From an uncultured Clostridium sp. (lineage in GTDB: Bacteria; Bacillota; Clostridia; Lachnospirales; Lachnospiraceae): a DNA stretch of 64,000 nucleotides. Both the position numbers and the translations under genes were made by a program. Shown piece by piece: positions 52,856 to 60,780 of this stretch. Under the pieces are notes generated by a model. That model was not told the DNA's origin and searched no databases. It was given only the letters and a program-made list of their open reading frames with translations. The stretch is from the NCBI GenBank assembly GCA_947178445.1, contig CAMWYJ010000001.1, positions 147,119 through 211,118 on the forward strand. Reading direction: 5' to 3'. The number at the start of each line of letters is the position of its first letter. Positions within the stretch are counted from its first letter, which is position 1.

Positions 52856-54337
52856 CTACATCATCATTTCCATATCAATCTGTTCATACATCATTTCCTG
52901 CAGCTGTTCAAACTGCTCCTGCTCATTCATCACTTCTTCAATAGCCTCTTCCGTGGACTTGACATAAATGAGGTTTTCTTGGTTCATATCCAATTTTGCT
53001 CCGGCTTCCTCGCAAACCTCCTTGACTTTTTTTGCAACCTGCCTGTCCAGGTTATCTGGTTTGTTACGATAATCCTCCACCAGCTCTTCCAATTTGGTTT
53101 TTATATTTTCATCCAGTTCCTTATCTTCATATGCCTCCTCCGGTAAAAGCTCTGAGTTGATCAGTGTTGTTTTTACATCTTGCACAGCTTCACGCATACG
53201 TGCTTCCTGCAGTTCTTCCGAAGAACGTACCGCCCGGTTCTCCGTTCTTGCCACCAACTTCTCTGTCATAGTACTTATCTTTTCACCAGCCCACGCTCTG
53301 ACATCTTGCAGCCATTTCTTAAATATATCCTTTAAATGCTGAAATACAAGCTGGTGTCTTACTGTTGCCATTTGATCTGGCGTATAATGGATGTTTGCAT
53401 AGGTTGATGTATTCAATCCTACCTGCTGTCCCAGCCGTATTTCTTTCATCTGCGCAGCACTAAATTCAGGATCCATGTAATCCTTCACATTCAATCCCTT
53501 TTCAAAACCAATCCGCAATTCATGAATCTGCTCTGCATTATATAAAGTTTGATCTAGTTTGCTAAGATCTAATGCAACACCATTTTCAGCACCTAGCCGT
53601 AGCTCCTTCATATGTTCTGCACTGATCAAAGGATTGTTGTAACTCTTGATATCAACACCCTGCTGCATTGCAAGGCGGAGCTCCCGCATCTGATCCGCAT
53701 TAAAATGGATATTAGAATAAAGACTGGTATCCAAACCTCTTCGTACACCCATCTTTATTTCATGGAATTGCTGTTTATTATAAAAATGCTGCTTTGGAGC
53801 TTCTTGTTTGCTTTCATCTGCCGGTTCCTGTTTCTGCTGCTTTTCCTGATGTTTCCTCTCCGTCTGGTTGGTTGCTTTATCCTGGGCAAATTCCTGCCTA
53901 TTGCTTTTCACTGCCCGTTTAGTCTCACTCTGTCTGACTTCTTTCTTTGCCTTTGCTTCCTCACGAAGCTGCTCACGTTCTGCCTTGATACGTGCCTTTT
54001 CCTCCGGATCGTAGTCATCATCATAATGATAATAATTACTCTCTAATTGTCCAGCGGTCATTTGTATAAGCTTTTCTGAAGGATGAAGACGTTCTTCCAC
54101 CGCCTCTTTGAGTGTTGGTGGTCTCCAATCCTTTCCCTCTTCACGGATTGCTGGGATGATGTCTAACTGCTTATCATCTGCCCACTCCACCACTATTGTA
54201 TTTTCATCTGCAGATACAACGTCTTCTTTTCCAATCAAAAGATAATATTCTGCATTACTGTTTGGTACTCTTGTTAATGCAAAATCTCTGTTTGCATCAT
54301 GGATTAATGATTTTCGATTAATTTGAAATTTTGCCAT
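52856..54337 (-). CDS. Repeat protein of the ICE mobilisation region with shared C-terminal tail
   Basis: The 493 residues open MAKFQINRKSLIHDANRD, followed by an acidic/basic coiled linker (about 110-190). At least five repeats of about 25 residues come at about 195-340 on the pattern QMxELRLGxxxGLDxxxY (AEHMKELRLGAENGVALDLS, AAQMKEIRLGQQVGLNTSTY). A helical part and the tail EEAIEEVMNEQE ... DMEMMM complete it. I recognise the repeat from other Firmicutes mobile elements but know no function. It follows the ArdC-like gene after 12 bases. Confidence 0.7.
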   Translation of the reverse strand: MAKFQINRKSLIHDANRDFALTRVPNSNAEYYLLIGKEDVVSADENTIVVEWADDKQLDIIPAIREEGKDWRPPTLKEAVEERLHPSEKLIQMTAGQLESNYYHYDDDYDPEEKARIKAEREQLREEAKAKKEVRQSETKRAVKSNRQEFAQDKATNQTERKHQEKQQKQEPADESKQEAPKQHFYNKQQFHEIKMGVRRGLDTSLYSNIHFNADQMRELRLAMQQGVDIKSYNNPLISAEHMKELRLGAENGVALDLSKLDQTLYNAEQIHELRIGFEKGLNVKDYMDPEFSAAQMKEIRLGQQVGLNTSTYANIHYTPDQMATVRHQLVFQHLKDIFKKWLQDVRAWAGEKISTMTEKLVARTENRAVRSSEELQEARMREAVQDVKTTLINSELLPEEAYEDKELDENIKTKLEELVEDYRNKPDNLDRQVAKKVKEVCEEAGAKLDMNQENLIYVKSTEEAIEEVMNEQEQFEQLQEMMYEQIDMEMMM

Positions 54338-54349
54338 GTTTCTCCTCCT

Positions 54350-55414
54350 TTACATTTCCATTTCAAAATCCGGCTGTGCCAATTCTACTGCTTCCATAAC
54401 TTGCTCGATAGCGGCATCCCATGAGTTGCCTGTATCATTTACCATCTGCCTGGGTTCATGATTTAAATGTTTCTCATCTACTGTAAGAGAAATAACATCC
54501 TCTTGCATCTGTTCTCTATACCGTTCCAGATTGTCACTTAATCTTTCTACTGCCTTCTGTGCATCAGAACAGGCACGGAACAACTCGTTTGGATCATCCT
54601 TCAATACCTTAATCCATGATTCCAGATACTGTGTATGCGAATCCAATAATTCCTGGCTTCCCTCAATTCCTAAATCCGTCCCCATAAAAAAGGATCCCAG
54701 CTCCGCCCTTAATTCCTCTAACGCATATTCAGGTGTTCCAAATTTATTCAACATTGGACGGTCAAGCCTTGAGCTATGACCGGTGCTATGTACCATTTCA
54801 TGCAGCAGCGTTGTCGCAAATGCTTCCTGACTGATAAAGGAATCTCTGGGTGGCAGTGTAATTGAATCTGTTGGAGGACTATAATATGCTTTCGCCTGCG
54901 GTTCTTCACTGATGCTGCATTCACTGCTGGCAATCAACTGATCTGCAAGTCCTAATACCTCATTGTATTCAAGCGGCTCCATTTCTTTCATGGGCTCTAT
55001 ACCATCAATCTGACTTGCGTTAAACACTACAAAGGTATTTACCATTGGTCGTCTGAGGCGTACCATTACCTTTTCTTTCTGCCCTGTGTCTGGATTCTCC
55101 TGCTCTACCTGTTTTGTAAATATATACTTTTCCAGCCGGATTCCCTTTTCACCTTTCTTTACCTGCCAACCTTTACTTTGTGCCTGCTTATAGGTCATAA
55201 ATCGTGTATCCATATAACCGAACGCCTCGCTATAAAGATACAGCTTGACCATATTCATTCCATGATACATTGCATTGGAAACAGGATTATGAAAAGAAAA
55301 AGGAGTTACAGCCCACTTTGGTTTTGGCAGGATGTAACCCTGTTTCATGTTTTCGATAATTTGATTGACCAATTGCCTCCGTTCTTCCATTATTCTGTCA
55401 AAACTTCCTGACAT
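54350..55414 (-). CDS. ArdC-like anti-restriction protein with zincin domain
   Basis: The 354 residues combine an N-terminal ssDNA-binding ArdC-type domain (VTPFSFHNPVSNAMYHGMN, FMTYKQAQSKGWQVKKGEKG) with a metallopeptidase-like domain carrying HEMVHSTGH near residue 215 and a downstream ELRAELGSFFMG glutamate. ArdC proteins of conjugative plasmids protect incoming single strands from restriction and at least some travel with the DNA. The C-terminus AAIEQVMEAVE ... FEMEM is shared with three following proteins. The start at 55414 (MSGSFDRIMEERR) has AAGGAGAG and overlaps the small gene upstream. Confidence 0.87.
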   Translation of the reverse strand: MSGSFDRIMEERRQLVNQIIENMKQGYILPKPKWAVTPFSFHNPVSNAMYHGMNMVKLYLYSEAFGYMDTRFMTYKQAQSKGWQVKKGEKGIRLEKYIFTKQVEQENPDTGQKEKVMVRLRRPMVNTFVVFNASQIDGIEPMKEMEPLEYNEVLGLADQLIASSECSISEEPQAKAYYSPPTDSITLPPRDSFISQEAFATTLLHEMVHSTGHSSRLDRPMLNKFGTPEYALEELRAELGSFFMGTDLGIEGSQELLDSHTQYLESWIKVLKDDPNELFRACSDAQKAVERLSDNLERYREQMQEDVISLTVDEKHLNHEPRQMVNDTGNSWDAAIEQVMEAVELAQPDFEMEM

Positions 55415-55520
55415 ATTCCCACTCTCCTTCCACGTCATCCACCGGTACTACTTCCTCCTGATCCTCCACGATGCCTAAATAATCTTTCCAATCATCCGAT
55501 GTCATAATTTTTTCATCCAT
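55398..55520 (-). CDS. Small acidic ORF overlapping the ArdC-like gene
   Basis: A 40-codon frame starts MDEKIMTSDDWKDYLGIVED and ends GEWEYVRKF. A strong AAAGGAGGGTACAT precedes its ATG, and its end overlaps the ArdC-like start by 17 bases, so translation and coupling are likely. It is strongly acidic apart from the last residues. Function unknown; it might be an accessory or DNA-mimic peptide. Confidence 0.55.
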   Translation of the reverse strand: MDEKIMTSDDWKDYLGIVEDQEEVVPVDDVEGEWEYVRKF

Positions 55521-55542
55521 ATGTACCCTCCTTTCTTCCATC

Positions 55543-55571
55543 AAAAAAGGAAGCAGGTATACTCTGCTTCC
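55543..55571 (-). terminator. Intercistronic terminator above the ArdC-like unit
   Basis: A perfect stem GGAAGCAG/CTGCTTCC with a 7-base loop is followed by six T residues on the minus strand. It lies between the cytosine methyltransferase gene and the small acidic ORF. Confidence 0.85.
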
Positions 55572-55663
55572 CAATTATCAGACTTTTTTACAATTCATTC
55601 CGTTAAATCCTTGATTTAACTCTGAATTTTCATCTCACTCCAATCTTTTAGAAAAATACCCAT

Positions 55664-57271
55664 TTATGCAAACATCCTCAATTGTCCTCCTGGTTCTACT
55701 CCCACCAACATATTCTTTATGCGCTCATGCCCGCAAAGTTCCGGCAGATTTGCTTTAACCAATGCATTGGCAAATGGAGGCGGTACTGCATTTCCACACC
55801 TTTTCACCTGTTCTGTACGACTGTAAGAATGACCTTTTAAATCATTATCTATTATATAATCCTCCGGAAATCCTTGACAGCCATACAGTTCCCTCGGTTC
55901 TAACATTCTCAATCCAATATCTACAATCTGATAATCAGCTCCATCTATAGTGACCAATCCAAATCTGTCATGCGAAGTTACAGTATCTAACGGATTCCTG
56001 ATATCCTGTCCGGTACCTTCACCATAGTATTTGATCAGAAATGCTCTTACTTCCCCAAAATGTCCGGGTGATGTAGTTATCGTATGCAACGGTTCCCTTA
56101 TGTCCTGTCCGATGCCAGATTTATAAAATTTACTCAGAAAAGATGTAACCAATCCATATCTGTTTGAACTGTCAACTGTCATAATCGGATCTTCTATAGT
56201 CTGCCCTCTGACATCTTTGTCAGAGGACTCTCCGTGGTATTGAATAAATGTAGGACTAATAAGGCAGTGTTCATTCTTACTCACAATCGTTGTAAGCGGT
56301 TCCCTGACATCCTTACTTCTATCATTTGTAAAACCGGTCTGTCCAATTTGTACCATGTAAGGTTCAACTATCCCAAAACCATGCTTTGATGTAATTACTT
56401 TTAATGGCTCATTCATACTGTTGCAGTAATCGAATCTGGCACCACTATGATTTATCTGCACAATGAATGGTTCTGCATTGTCAATTACAAATTTTTTTAA
56501 TCCTCTGGCAATCCGTTCCATGGTCTTCGGTGCCAGTGGTCGTACTGCCCGTATTCCATATTTTTCTTTAATCTCCTCTGCTGTATCGAATATGGACGGA
56601 CAGGGACGGCTGAAATCCAACTGTGTATAAGCTCCAACATATGGCTTTAATAATCCGGACTTCACTTCTTTACTATCTGCCGGTGCATGTGTTGGCTTTG
56701 GCCATACTATCGGTTTTCCATCACATCTTGCAATCATGAAGAACCGCTTACGCATTGTGGGAGCTCCGTAATCCGCTGCAACCAGCTCCTTAAATTCAAC
56801 TTGGTATCCTAAACCCCGAAGCTGTTTACAAAATTTCTGAAATGTTACTCCCTGCTTTGCCTTGATAGGTCTATGGTTCCTGTTAAGTGGTCCCCATGTT
56901 TTAAATTCTTCCACATTCTCAAGCATAATCACTCTTGGTCTGACTAATGCAGCCCACCTTAAAGCTACCCACGCAAGTCCTCTGATAGTCTTATCCTTTG
57001 GCTTTCCACCTTTTGCCTTACTGAAATGCTTGCAATCTGGTGAAAACCATGCCAAAGCTACCGGATTACCATTACACACTTTTACAGGGTCTACATCCCA
57101 CACACTTTCACAATAATGTTTTGTACTAGGATGATTCGCCTCATGCATACGGATAGCTTCCGGATCATGATTTATTGCGATATCAACACTCATACCTGTA
57201 GCAAGCTCTATACCAGTTGAAGCACCTCCACCACCGGCAAAGTTATCAATTATAAGTTCCCCATTTATCAT
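55664..57271 (-). CDS. Orphan DNA (cytosine-5) methyltransferase
   Basis: The 535 residues show motif I DNFAGGGGASTGIE, a motif IV with the catalytic Cys in SPDCKHFSKAKGG (instead of PPCQ), motif VI ENVEEF, GAPTMRKRFFMIA (motif VIII-like) and the C-terminal GNAVPPPFANALVKA (motif X). Between VIII and X is a long region made of repeated segments (DIREPL, DVREPLTTI, DIRNPLDTV). No restriction endonuclease is nearby, so it probably modifies the ICE to avoid restriction on transfer. I cannot predict the target sequence. Confidence 0.9.
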   Translation of the reverse strand: MINGELIIDNFAGGGGASTGIELATGMSVDIAINHDPEAIRMHEANHPSTKHYCESVWDVDPVKVCNGNPVALAWFSPDCKHFSKAKGGKPKDKTIRGLAWVALRWAALVRPRVIMLENVEEFKTWGPLNRNHRPIKAKQGVTFQKFCKQLRGLGYQVEFKELVAADYGAPTMRKRFFMIARCDGKPIVWPKPTHAPADSKEVKSGLLKPYVGAYTQLDFSRPCPSIFDTAEEIKEKYGIRAVRPLAPKTMERIARGLKKFVIDNAEPFIVQINHSGARFDYCNSMNEPLKVITSKHGFGIVEPYMVQIGQTGFTNDRSKDVREPLTTIVSKNEHCLISPTFIQYHGESSDKDVRGQTIEDPIMTVDSSNRYGLVTSFLSKFYKSGIGQDIREPLHTITTSPGHFGEVRAFLIKYYGEGTGQDIRNPLDTVTSHDRFGLVTIDGADYQIVDIGLRMLEPRELYGCQGFPEDYIIDNDLKGHSYSRTEQVKRCGNAVPPPFANALVKANLPELCGHERIKNMLVGVEPGGQLRMFA

Positions 57272-57369
57272 CTGTTTCCTCCAATTCTTATCACCCCGTC
57301 ATTTACCGTTTCAAATAAGTTTTTGATTTTCATGATTTTTACCTCTCTTTTTTATTTTGTATTATTCCT

Positions 57370-57558
57370 TTACCCTCCAAACAGTTTAATCGTCTCCTGA
57401 TCAAACTCTTCCTTTAGAATCCCCATTGTATTTACATCGTAATCCTGATACTTCAAACTGCAGGGACAATCATCCCTGCAGCATACAGAATAATAACCAC
57501 AACCAAATTGCTGTTTGATACGGTTATATTTTAATTCAATTTTGTCCTGAATTAACAA
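57370..57558 (-). CDS. Small cysteine-rich ICE protein
   Basis: The 62 residues contain CGYYSVCCRDDCPC, five cysteines within 14 residues, which suggests metal binding. I do not recognise a family. It lies between the methyltransferase gene and the interrupted zinc-ribbon gene, on the same strand, with an AGGGAGGTGATG region upstream. Confidence 0.55.
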   Translation of the reverse strand: MLIQDKIELKYNRIKQQFGCGYYSVCCRDDCPCSLKYQDYDVNTMGILKEEFDQETIKLFGG

Positions 57559-57573
57559 GTCATCACCTCCCTG

Positions 57574-57798
57574 TCATTCAAAATCCGGTTCCTTCACTGC
57601 CTCCATAAACGCATTCCAACAATCCGGGCACATCCTAGATAAAAACATTTCTCTCCACTCAGGTGCCAGATCCGGCACGACATCCTATATATGCTTCCCC
57701 TCTGACAGACCATTATCCAGCCTTATATACTGCCCTTCTGTCATTGGAATGATTTTTTCCTTCCTGCAAATCGTGCAGGTAACCTTATAACCATTCAT
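57574..57798 (-). pseudogene. Zinc-ribbon-like gene interrupted by an amber codon
   Basis: One frame runs 74 codons from ATG at 57798 to TGA at 57574, broken only by TAG at codon 38 (57685-57687). The first half reads MNGYKVTCTICRKEKIIPM and ends EGKHI; after the stop the frame continues DVVPDLAPEWREMF then SRMCPDCWNAFMEAVKEPDFE. CTIC and CPDC would form one zinc site, so both halves belong to one protein. A single C-to-T change (CAG to TAG) would explain it. Either a recent null mutation or suppression at the amber codon. Confidence 0.7.
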
Positions 57799-57816
57799 GC
57801 ATCCTACTCCACCTGC

Positions 57817-58344
57817 CTATTGTTCAAACTCATGCTCATTGCAGCAGTTCACTACCTCTTTATTTTCTTTCATAAACACAAGCCAGTGTGTATTATTTCT
57901 TTTATTCCCAAATAGAGGCTTATATTCAATCGCTTTCAAAATTTCGCTTAACTTAATCTGCTGTTCGTTCCATTTGAAAATCAGCGTTCCATGCAGTTTT
58001 AATACCCTCATACACTCCGAAAATCCCTGTTTCAAATCATCAGTCCAAGTTTCTGATAACCTTCCGTATTTCTTGGCCAACCATGAATTTTCTCCAACTT
58101 TCAATAAATGTGGTGGATCAAACACAACCATGTGGAATGTGTTATCATCAAACGGAATGTTTCGGAAATCTCCAATGATGTCTGGCTCAATATCGAGTTT
58201 TCTTCCGTCACACAAGGTATCATGTAAGGTTCGATTATCCATAAACAAGACATTTTCATTATTCTTATCAAACCAAAACATTCTACTTCCGCAACAAACA
58301 TCTAAAATCAATTTATCCAATATTCTTACCGCCTCTCCAATCAT
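57817..58344 (-). CDS. SAM-dependent methyltransferase-like protein with DPPH motif
   Basis: The 175 residues hold a class I methyltransferase core: ILDVCCGSRMF (SAM loop), FMDNRT, and FDPPHLLKVG where DNA/RNA N-methyltransferases have DPPY. ECMRVLKLHGTLIFKW follows. The DPPH form is found in phage and mobile-element enzymes of unknown substrate. It lacks a target-recognition domain, so a small-molecule, protein or broad DNA target are all possible. It is one of two methyltransferases in the ICE. Confidence 0.75.
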   Translation of the reverse strand: MIGEAVRILDKLILDVCCGSRMFWFDKNNENVLFMDNRTLHDTLCDGRKLDIEPDIIGDFRNIPFDDNTFHMVVFDPPHLLKVGENSWLAKKYGRLSETWTDDLKQGFSECMRVLKLHGTLIFKWNEQQIKLSEILKAIEYKPLFGNKRNNTHWLVFMKENKEVVNCCNEHEFEQ

Positions 58345-58369
58345 TCTTCATTGTTATATTATGCATATC

Positions 58370-58633
58370 TCACACATTCAGATTTGAAATTGCAACAATA
58401 TTAAGGTTTTCCATATCTATTAATTTATCCTCAGTATACAAAACATCTCCACCACAATTTGAAGGTGCAGCATACAGGCTTAATAGCTCCGGTTTCACAT
58501 CGCTAATGATTTTTTTCTTAATTTTTTTCATATTGTCTAAAGCAGGCACATAATCATCTTCAACCTCTATTACTGCTGACTTGACAAGTCCTAGTCCTCT
58601 GTGAACATTATAAGCTACCAAATATTTCTTCAT
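58370..58633 (-). CDS. Small hypothetical ICE protein
   Basis: The 87 residues form a predicted alpha/beta protein (KKYLVAYNVHRGLGLVKSAV, then IEVEDDYVPALDNMKKIKKKI), without cysteines for metal or membrane helices. I do not recognise it. It lies 10 bases below parB with an AGGAGGTATTAA box before the ATG, so it is likely a real gene of the parA-parB unit. Confidence 0.6.
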   Translation of the reverse strand: MKKYLVAYNVHRGLGLVKSAVIEVEDDYVPALDNMKKIKKKIISDVKPELLSLYAAPSNCGGDVLYTEDKLIDMENLNIVAISNLNV

Positions 58634-58643
58634 TTAATACCTC

Positions 58644-59609
58644 CTATTCCTTTCCAAAATACATCTCCAAGGCTTTATCAATTGTCTCCTCAATATCCTT
58701 TGGCTTATCCTCCGGCTTAAAATACTTCTTGATAATACCACCATTCACCTTAAATGCTTTCGGCTTGCCTGGTGATTTCTTTGCCTTTTCCCCGGATAAG
58801 ATCTCCTGCATAGTCGCAATCGTAAGCTTACTCTTCTGCTGATATTCCCTTATAAGTTTTGCTTTCTTTAGATCACATTTGTATTCATTAGCCCTCATCA
58901 GCTCCACAAACACATTCTGATTCTCTTTACTGATATAGGACAATTCTACAGCAGGAAACAATGCAATTTCTTTATCATCCAGCATTATTTTTAAATCTTC
59001 AATCAGAGTATCAATCCGGATGTAGCGGGCAATCGTAGATTTTGATAAATCATTCTCCTCTGCTACTCCTCTGACACCGTCTGTCCCTCTGAGGGACAAA
59101 CCATCCTCAGCCTTTGTATTTACAGGGCTTGCATAGGTTTGTAAATACGAATTAATTTCATCCAAAACCTCTTTGCGGACGTTCCTTTTTTTCATGGCAT
59201 CATAATGCCCGGCAATCACTGCAGCCCGCTCGGAATAATTCATTTCCTCAAAGGAACGCTGCAGGTTTGTTTCTGTCACATACTGTTCTGCCTCTTCTTC
59301 TGTCAAGCCCTCTTTAATGATACATGGCACTGTTTTTTTTCCAACCGCCATGCTAAGCTCTGTCCGCTGATGTCCTGCAAGTATCTCATAATCACCGGCT
59401 ATCGTATATGCACAATCTTTTTTTGGTCGGACGATCACCGGCTCAATAACTCCAAATTCTCGAATGGATTCCGCAATCGCTTCTCTCTTTGCATTAGAAG
59501 ACTCATGAAATCTGTGATTTTTTCTGGGACTTAAATCTTTTATTGCCAGCTCCGTTATTTCCTGGCTGCCGACACCAAACATATTTTGTAAACCGATCAT
59601 ATTACTCAT
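58644..59609 (-). CDS. parB: ParB/Spo0J-like partition or regulatory protein
   Basis: The 321 residues contain a ParB N-terminal domain (IAESIREFGVIEPVIVRP, LAGHQRTELSMAVGKKTVPC, then EQYVTETNLQRSFEEMNYSERA) and a helix-turn-helix around DLSKSTIARYIRI. ParB-type proteins bind parS sites and now known to use CTP. The start at 59609 (MSNMIGLQNMF) is chosen over a longer frame; it overlaps parA by eight bases. With ParA it would segregate the excised circle or serve as a regulator. Confidence 0.9.
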   Translation of the reverse strand: MSNMIGLQNMFGVGSQEITELAIKDLSPRKNHRFHESSNAKREAIAESIREFGVIEPVIVRPKKDCAYTIAGDYEILAGHQRTELSMAVGKKTVPCIIKEGLTEEEAEQYVTETNLQRSFEEMNYSERAAVIAGHYDAMKKRNVRKEVLDEINSYLQTYASPVNTKAEDGLSLRGTDGVRGVAEENDLSKSTIARYIRIDTLIEDLKIMLDDKEIALFPAVELSYISKENQNVFVELMRANEYKCDLKKAKLIREYQQKSKLTIATMQEILSGEKAKKSPGKPKAFKVNGGIIKKYFKPEDKPKDIEETIDKALEMYFGKE

Positions 59610-60426
59610 TTTCCATTCCCTCCCCTGCAATTACCTCTCTTGCCAGCTTCCGGTACATTTTCGCCACCGTGCTCTCGCCTTCCTTGATCCGTTCATCCTT
59701 ATAATCAATCAGCGGACGGTTTTCATCAATTGCTTTGGATACCTCCGTAAGTCTTGGTATCACAAAATCATAAATGGGAATAAACTCTCCATATTTATCA
59801 TATATCTGCTGCATATATTTCTTTGCGATCTGAAAGGATTCCGTAACCTTTGTAAACAGGATTCCGTCTATATCCAGATTTGGATTTAACCGCTTGCGTG
59901 TACGGAGTACACTCTTTATTAATTGCTCTAAACCGACTGCAGAAAATGTTTCTGTTTCGGAAGGAATCATTACGGAATCTGCTGCTACCAAGGCATTCAG
60001 CATAAATATGCCAAGTGTTGGACCGCAGTCCAATATGATATAGTCAAATTCTTTCTTCAACGGTTCCAAAATTTCTTTCAGCATGAATTCTCTTTCCATA
60101 GCCGTTATCAGCAGCATTTCCACATCTGCCATAAGCACGTTACAGGCGATATAAGACATGTTTTCATACGATTTGATATAATCCCTGATATTATATTCTT
60201 TTTGTCTTATTTTGGCTTCTATGAGCTCTGCCATGGTGTTTGGGATTGCATCCAGATCCTTATCCTTGTTTCCGCAACAGTAAGTCAGGTTTCCCTGGCT
60301 ATCCAGATCCACCAGCAATACTTTCTTTCCCTGTTCTGCCAGACAGGCTCCCAGGTTAATCGTGGTTGTTGTCTTTCCAACACCACCCTTTTGATTTACA
60401 AGTGCGATTGTTTTTCCTTGTTTCAT
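59602..60426 (-). CDS. parA: ParA partition ATPase
   Basis: The 274 residues carry the deviant Walker A KGGVGKTTTTINLG at the N-terminus, LVDLDSQGNLT, and Walker B YIILDCGPTLGIF. Such ATPases segregate plasmids and many ICEs with ParB. It is the first gene of the long minus-strand ICE programme, with TAGGAGGTATGTATC before the ATG and a terminator-rich leader above it. Confidence 0.94.
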   Translation of the reverse strand: MKQGKTIALVNQKGGVGKTTTTINLGACLAEQGKKVLLVDLDSQGNLTYCCGNKDKDLDAIPNTMAELIEAKIRQKEYNIRDYIKSYENMSYIACNVLMADVEMLLITAMEREFMLKEILEPLKKEFDYIILDCGPTLGIFMLNALVAADSVMIPSETETFSAVGLEQLIKSVLRTRKRLNPNLDIDGILFTKVTESFQIAKKYMQQIYDKYGEFIPIYDFVIPRLTEVSKAIDENRPLIDYKDERIKEGESTVAKMYRKLAREVIAGEGMENE

Positions 60427-60479
60427 GATACATACCTCCTAAAATTAAAATGATTGATACCTCATGTATGCCTTAACGC

Positions 60480-60515
60480 AAAAAAGGCGCAGCAGGTTGC
60501 AACACTACTACGCCT
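60480..60515 (-). terminator. Leader terminator H3 above parA
   Basis: On the minus strand an 11-bp stem AGGCGTAGTAG/CTGCTGCGCCT with two G-U pairs is followed by six T residues. A perfect 10-bp outer repeat (60457-60466 with 60516-60525, CATGAGGTAT type) encloses it and could form a competing or extended structure. Confidence 0.8.
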
Positions 60516-60622
60516 CATGAGGTATGTGCCAGGAAGGAAAATCCCAGCTTTTATGAAAAGGATATTGAAAAAGAAATCCTTCTTATCAATATCTCTAATC
60601 ATCCTATGGAATTGTTTATCGT

Positions 60623-60652
60623 AAAAAGGGCGATAGCTGATTGCTACCACCC
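60623..60652 (-). terminator. Leader terminator H2 above parA
   Basis: On the minus strand GGGTGGTAGC/GCTATCGCCC form a 10-bp stem with two G-U pairs and a 5-base loop, followed by five T residues. Confidence 0.8.
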
Positions 60653-60684
60653 ATGAGGAAAGCGCCACACGAAAGTATGGCATG

Positions 60685-60713
60685 AAAAAAGACCGTTGAT
60701 TTCATCAACAGCC
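60685..60713 (-). terminator. Leader terminator H1 above parA
   Basis: On the minus strand GGCTGTTGAT/ATCAACGGTC form a 10-bp stem with two G-U pairs and a 3-base loop, followed by six T residues. Confidence 0.8.
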
Positions 60714-60748
60714 TCTTAACACCTAAATTATTTGATTTCCAAAATATA

Positions 60749-60754
60749 TGTCAA
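60749..60754 (-). promoter_or_regulatory. Perfect -35 box of a possible ICE operon promoter
   Basis: A minus-strand TTGACA stands 36 bases above H1. The -10 region 17-18 bases on (ATAATT or TAATTT at 60725-60731) is poor, so it might need an activator or may instead be an integrase arm site, since TTGACA-type repeats recur just upstream. Confidence 0.4.
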
Positions 60755-60780
60755 ATACAAAAATTATTGTATTCATTATC

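Noticed and set aside
55664..58344. Complete restriction-modification system around the two methyltransferases
   Set aside because: No endonuclease or specificity gene is present between or beside them; they are better read as orphan modification enzymes.
60462..60683. 73-codon frame in the leader above parA
   Set aside because: No ribosome site, composition unlike a protein, and it runs through two terminator hairpins; treated as non-coding leader.
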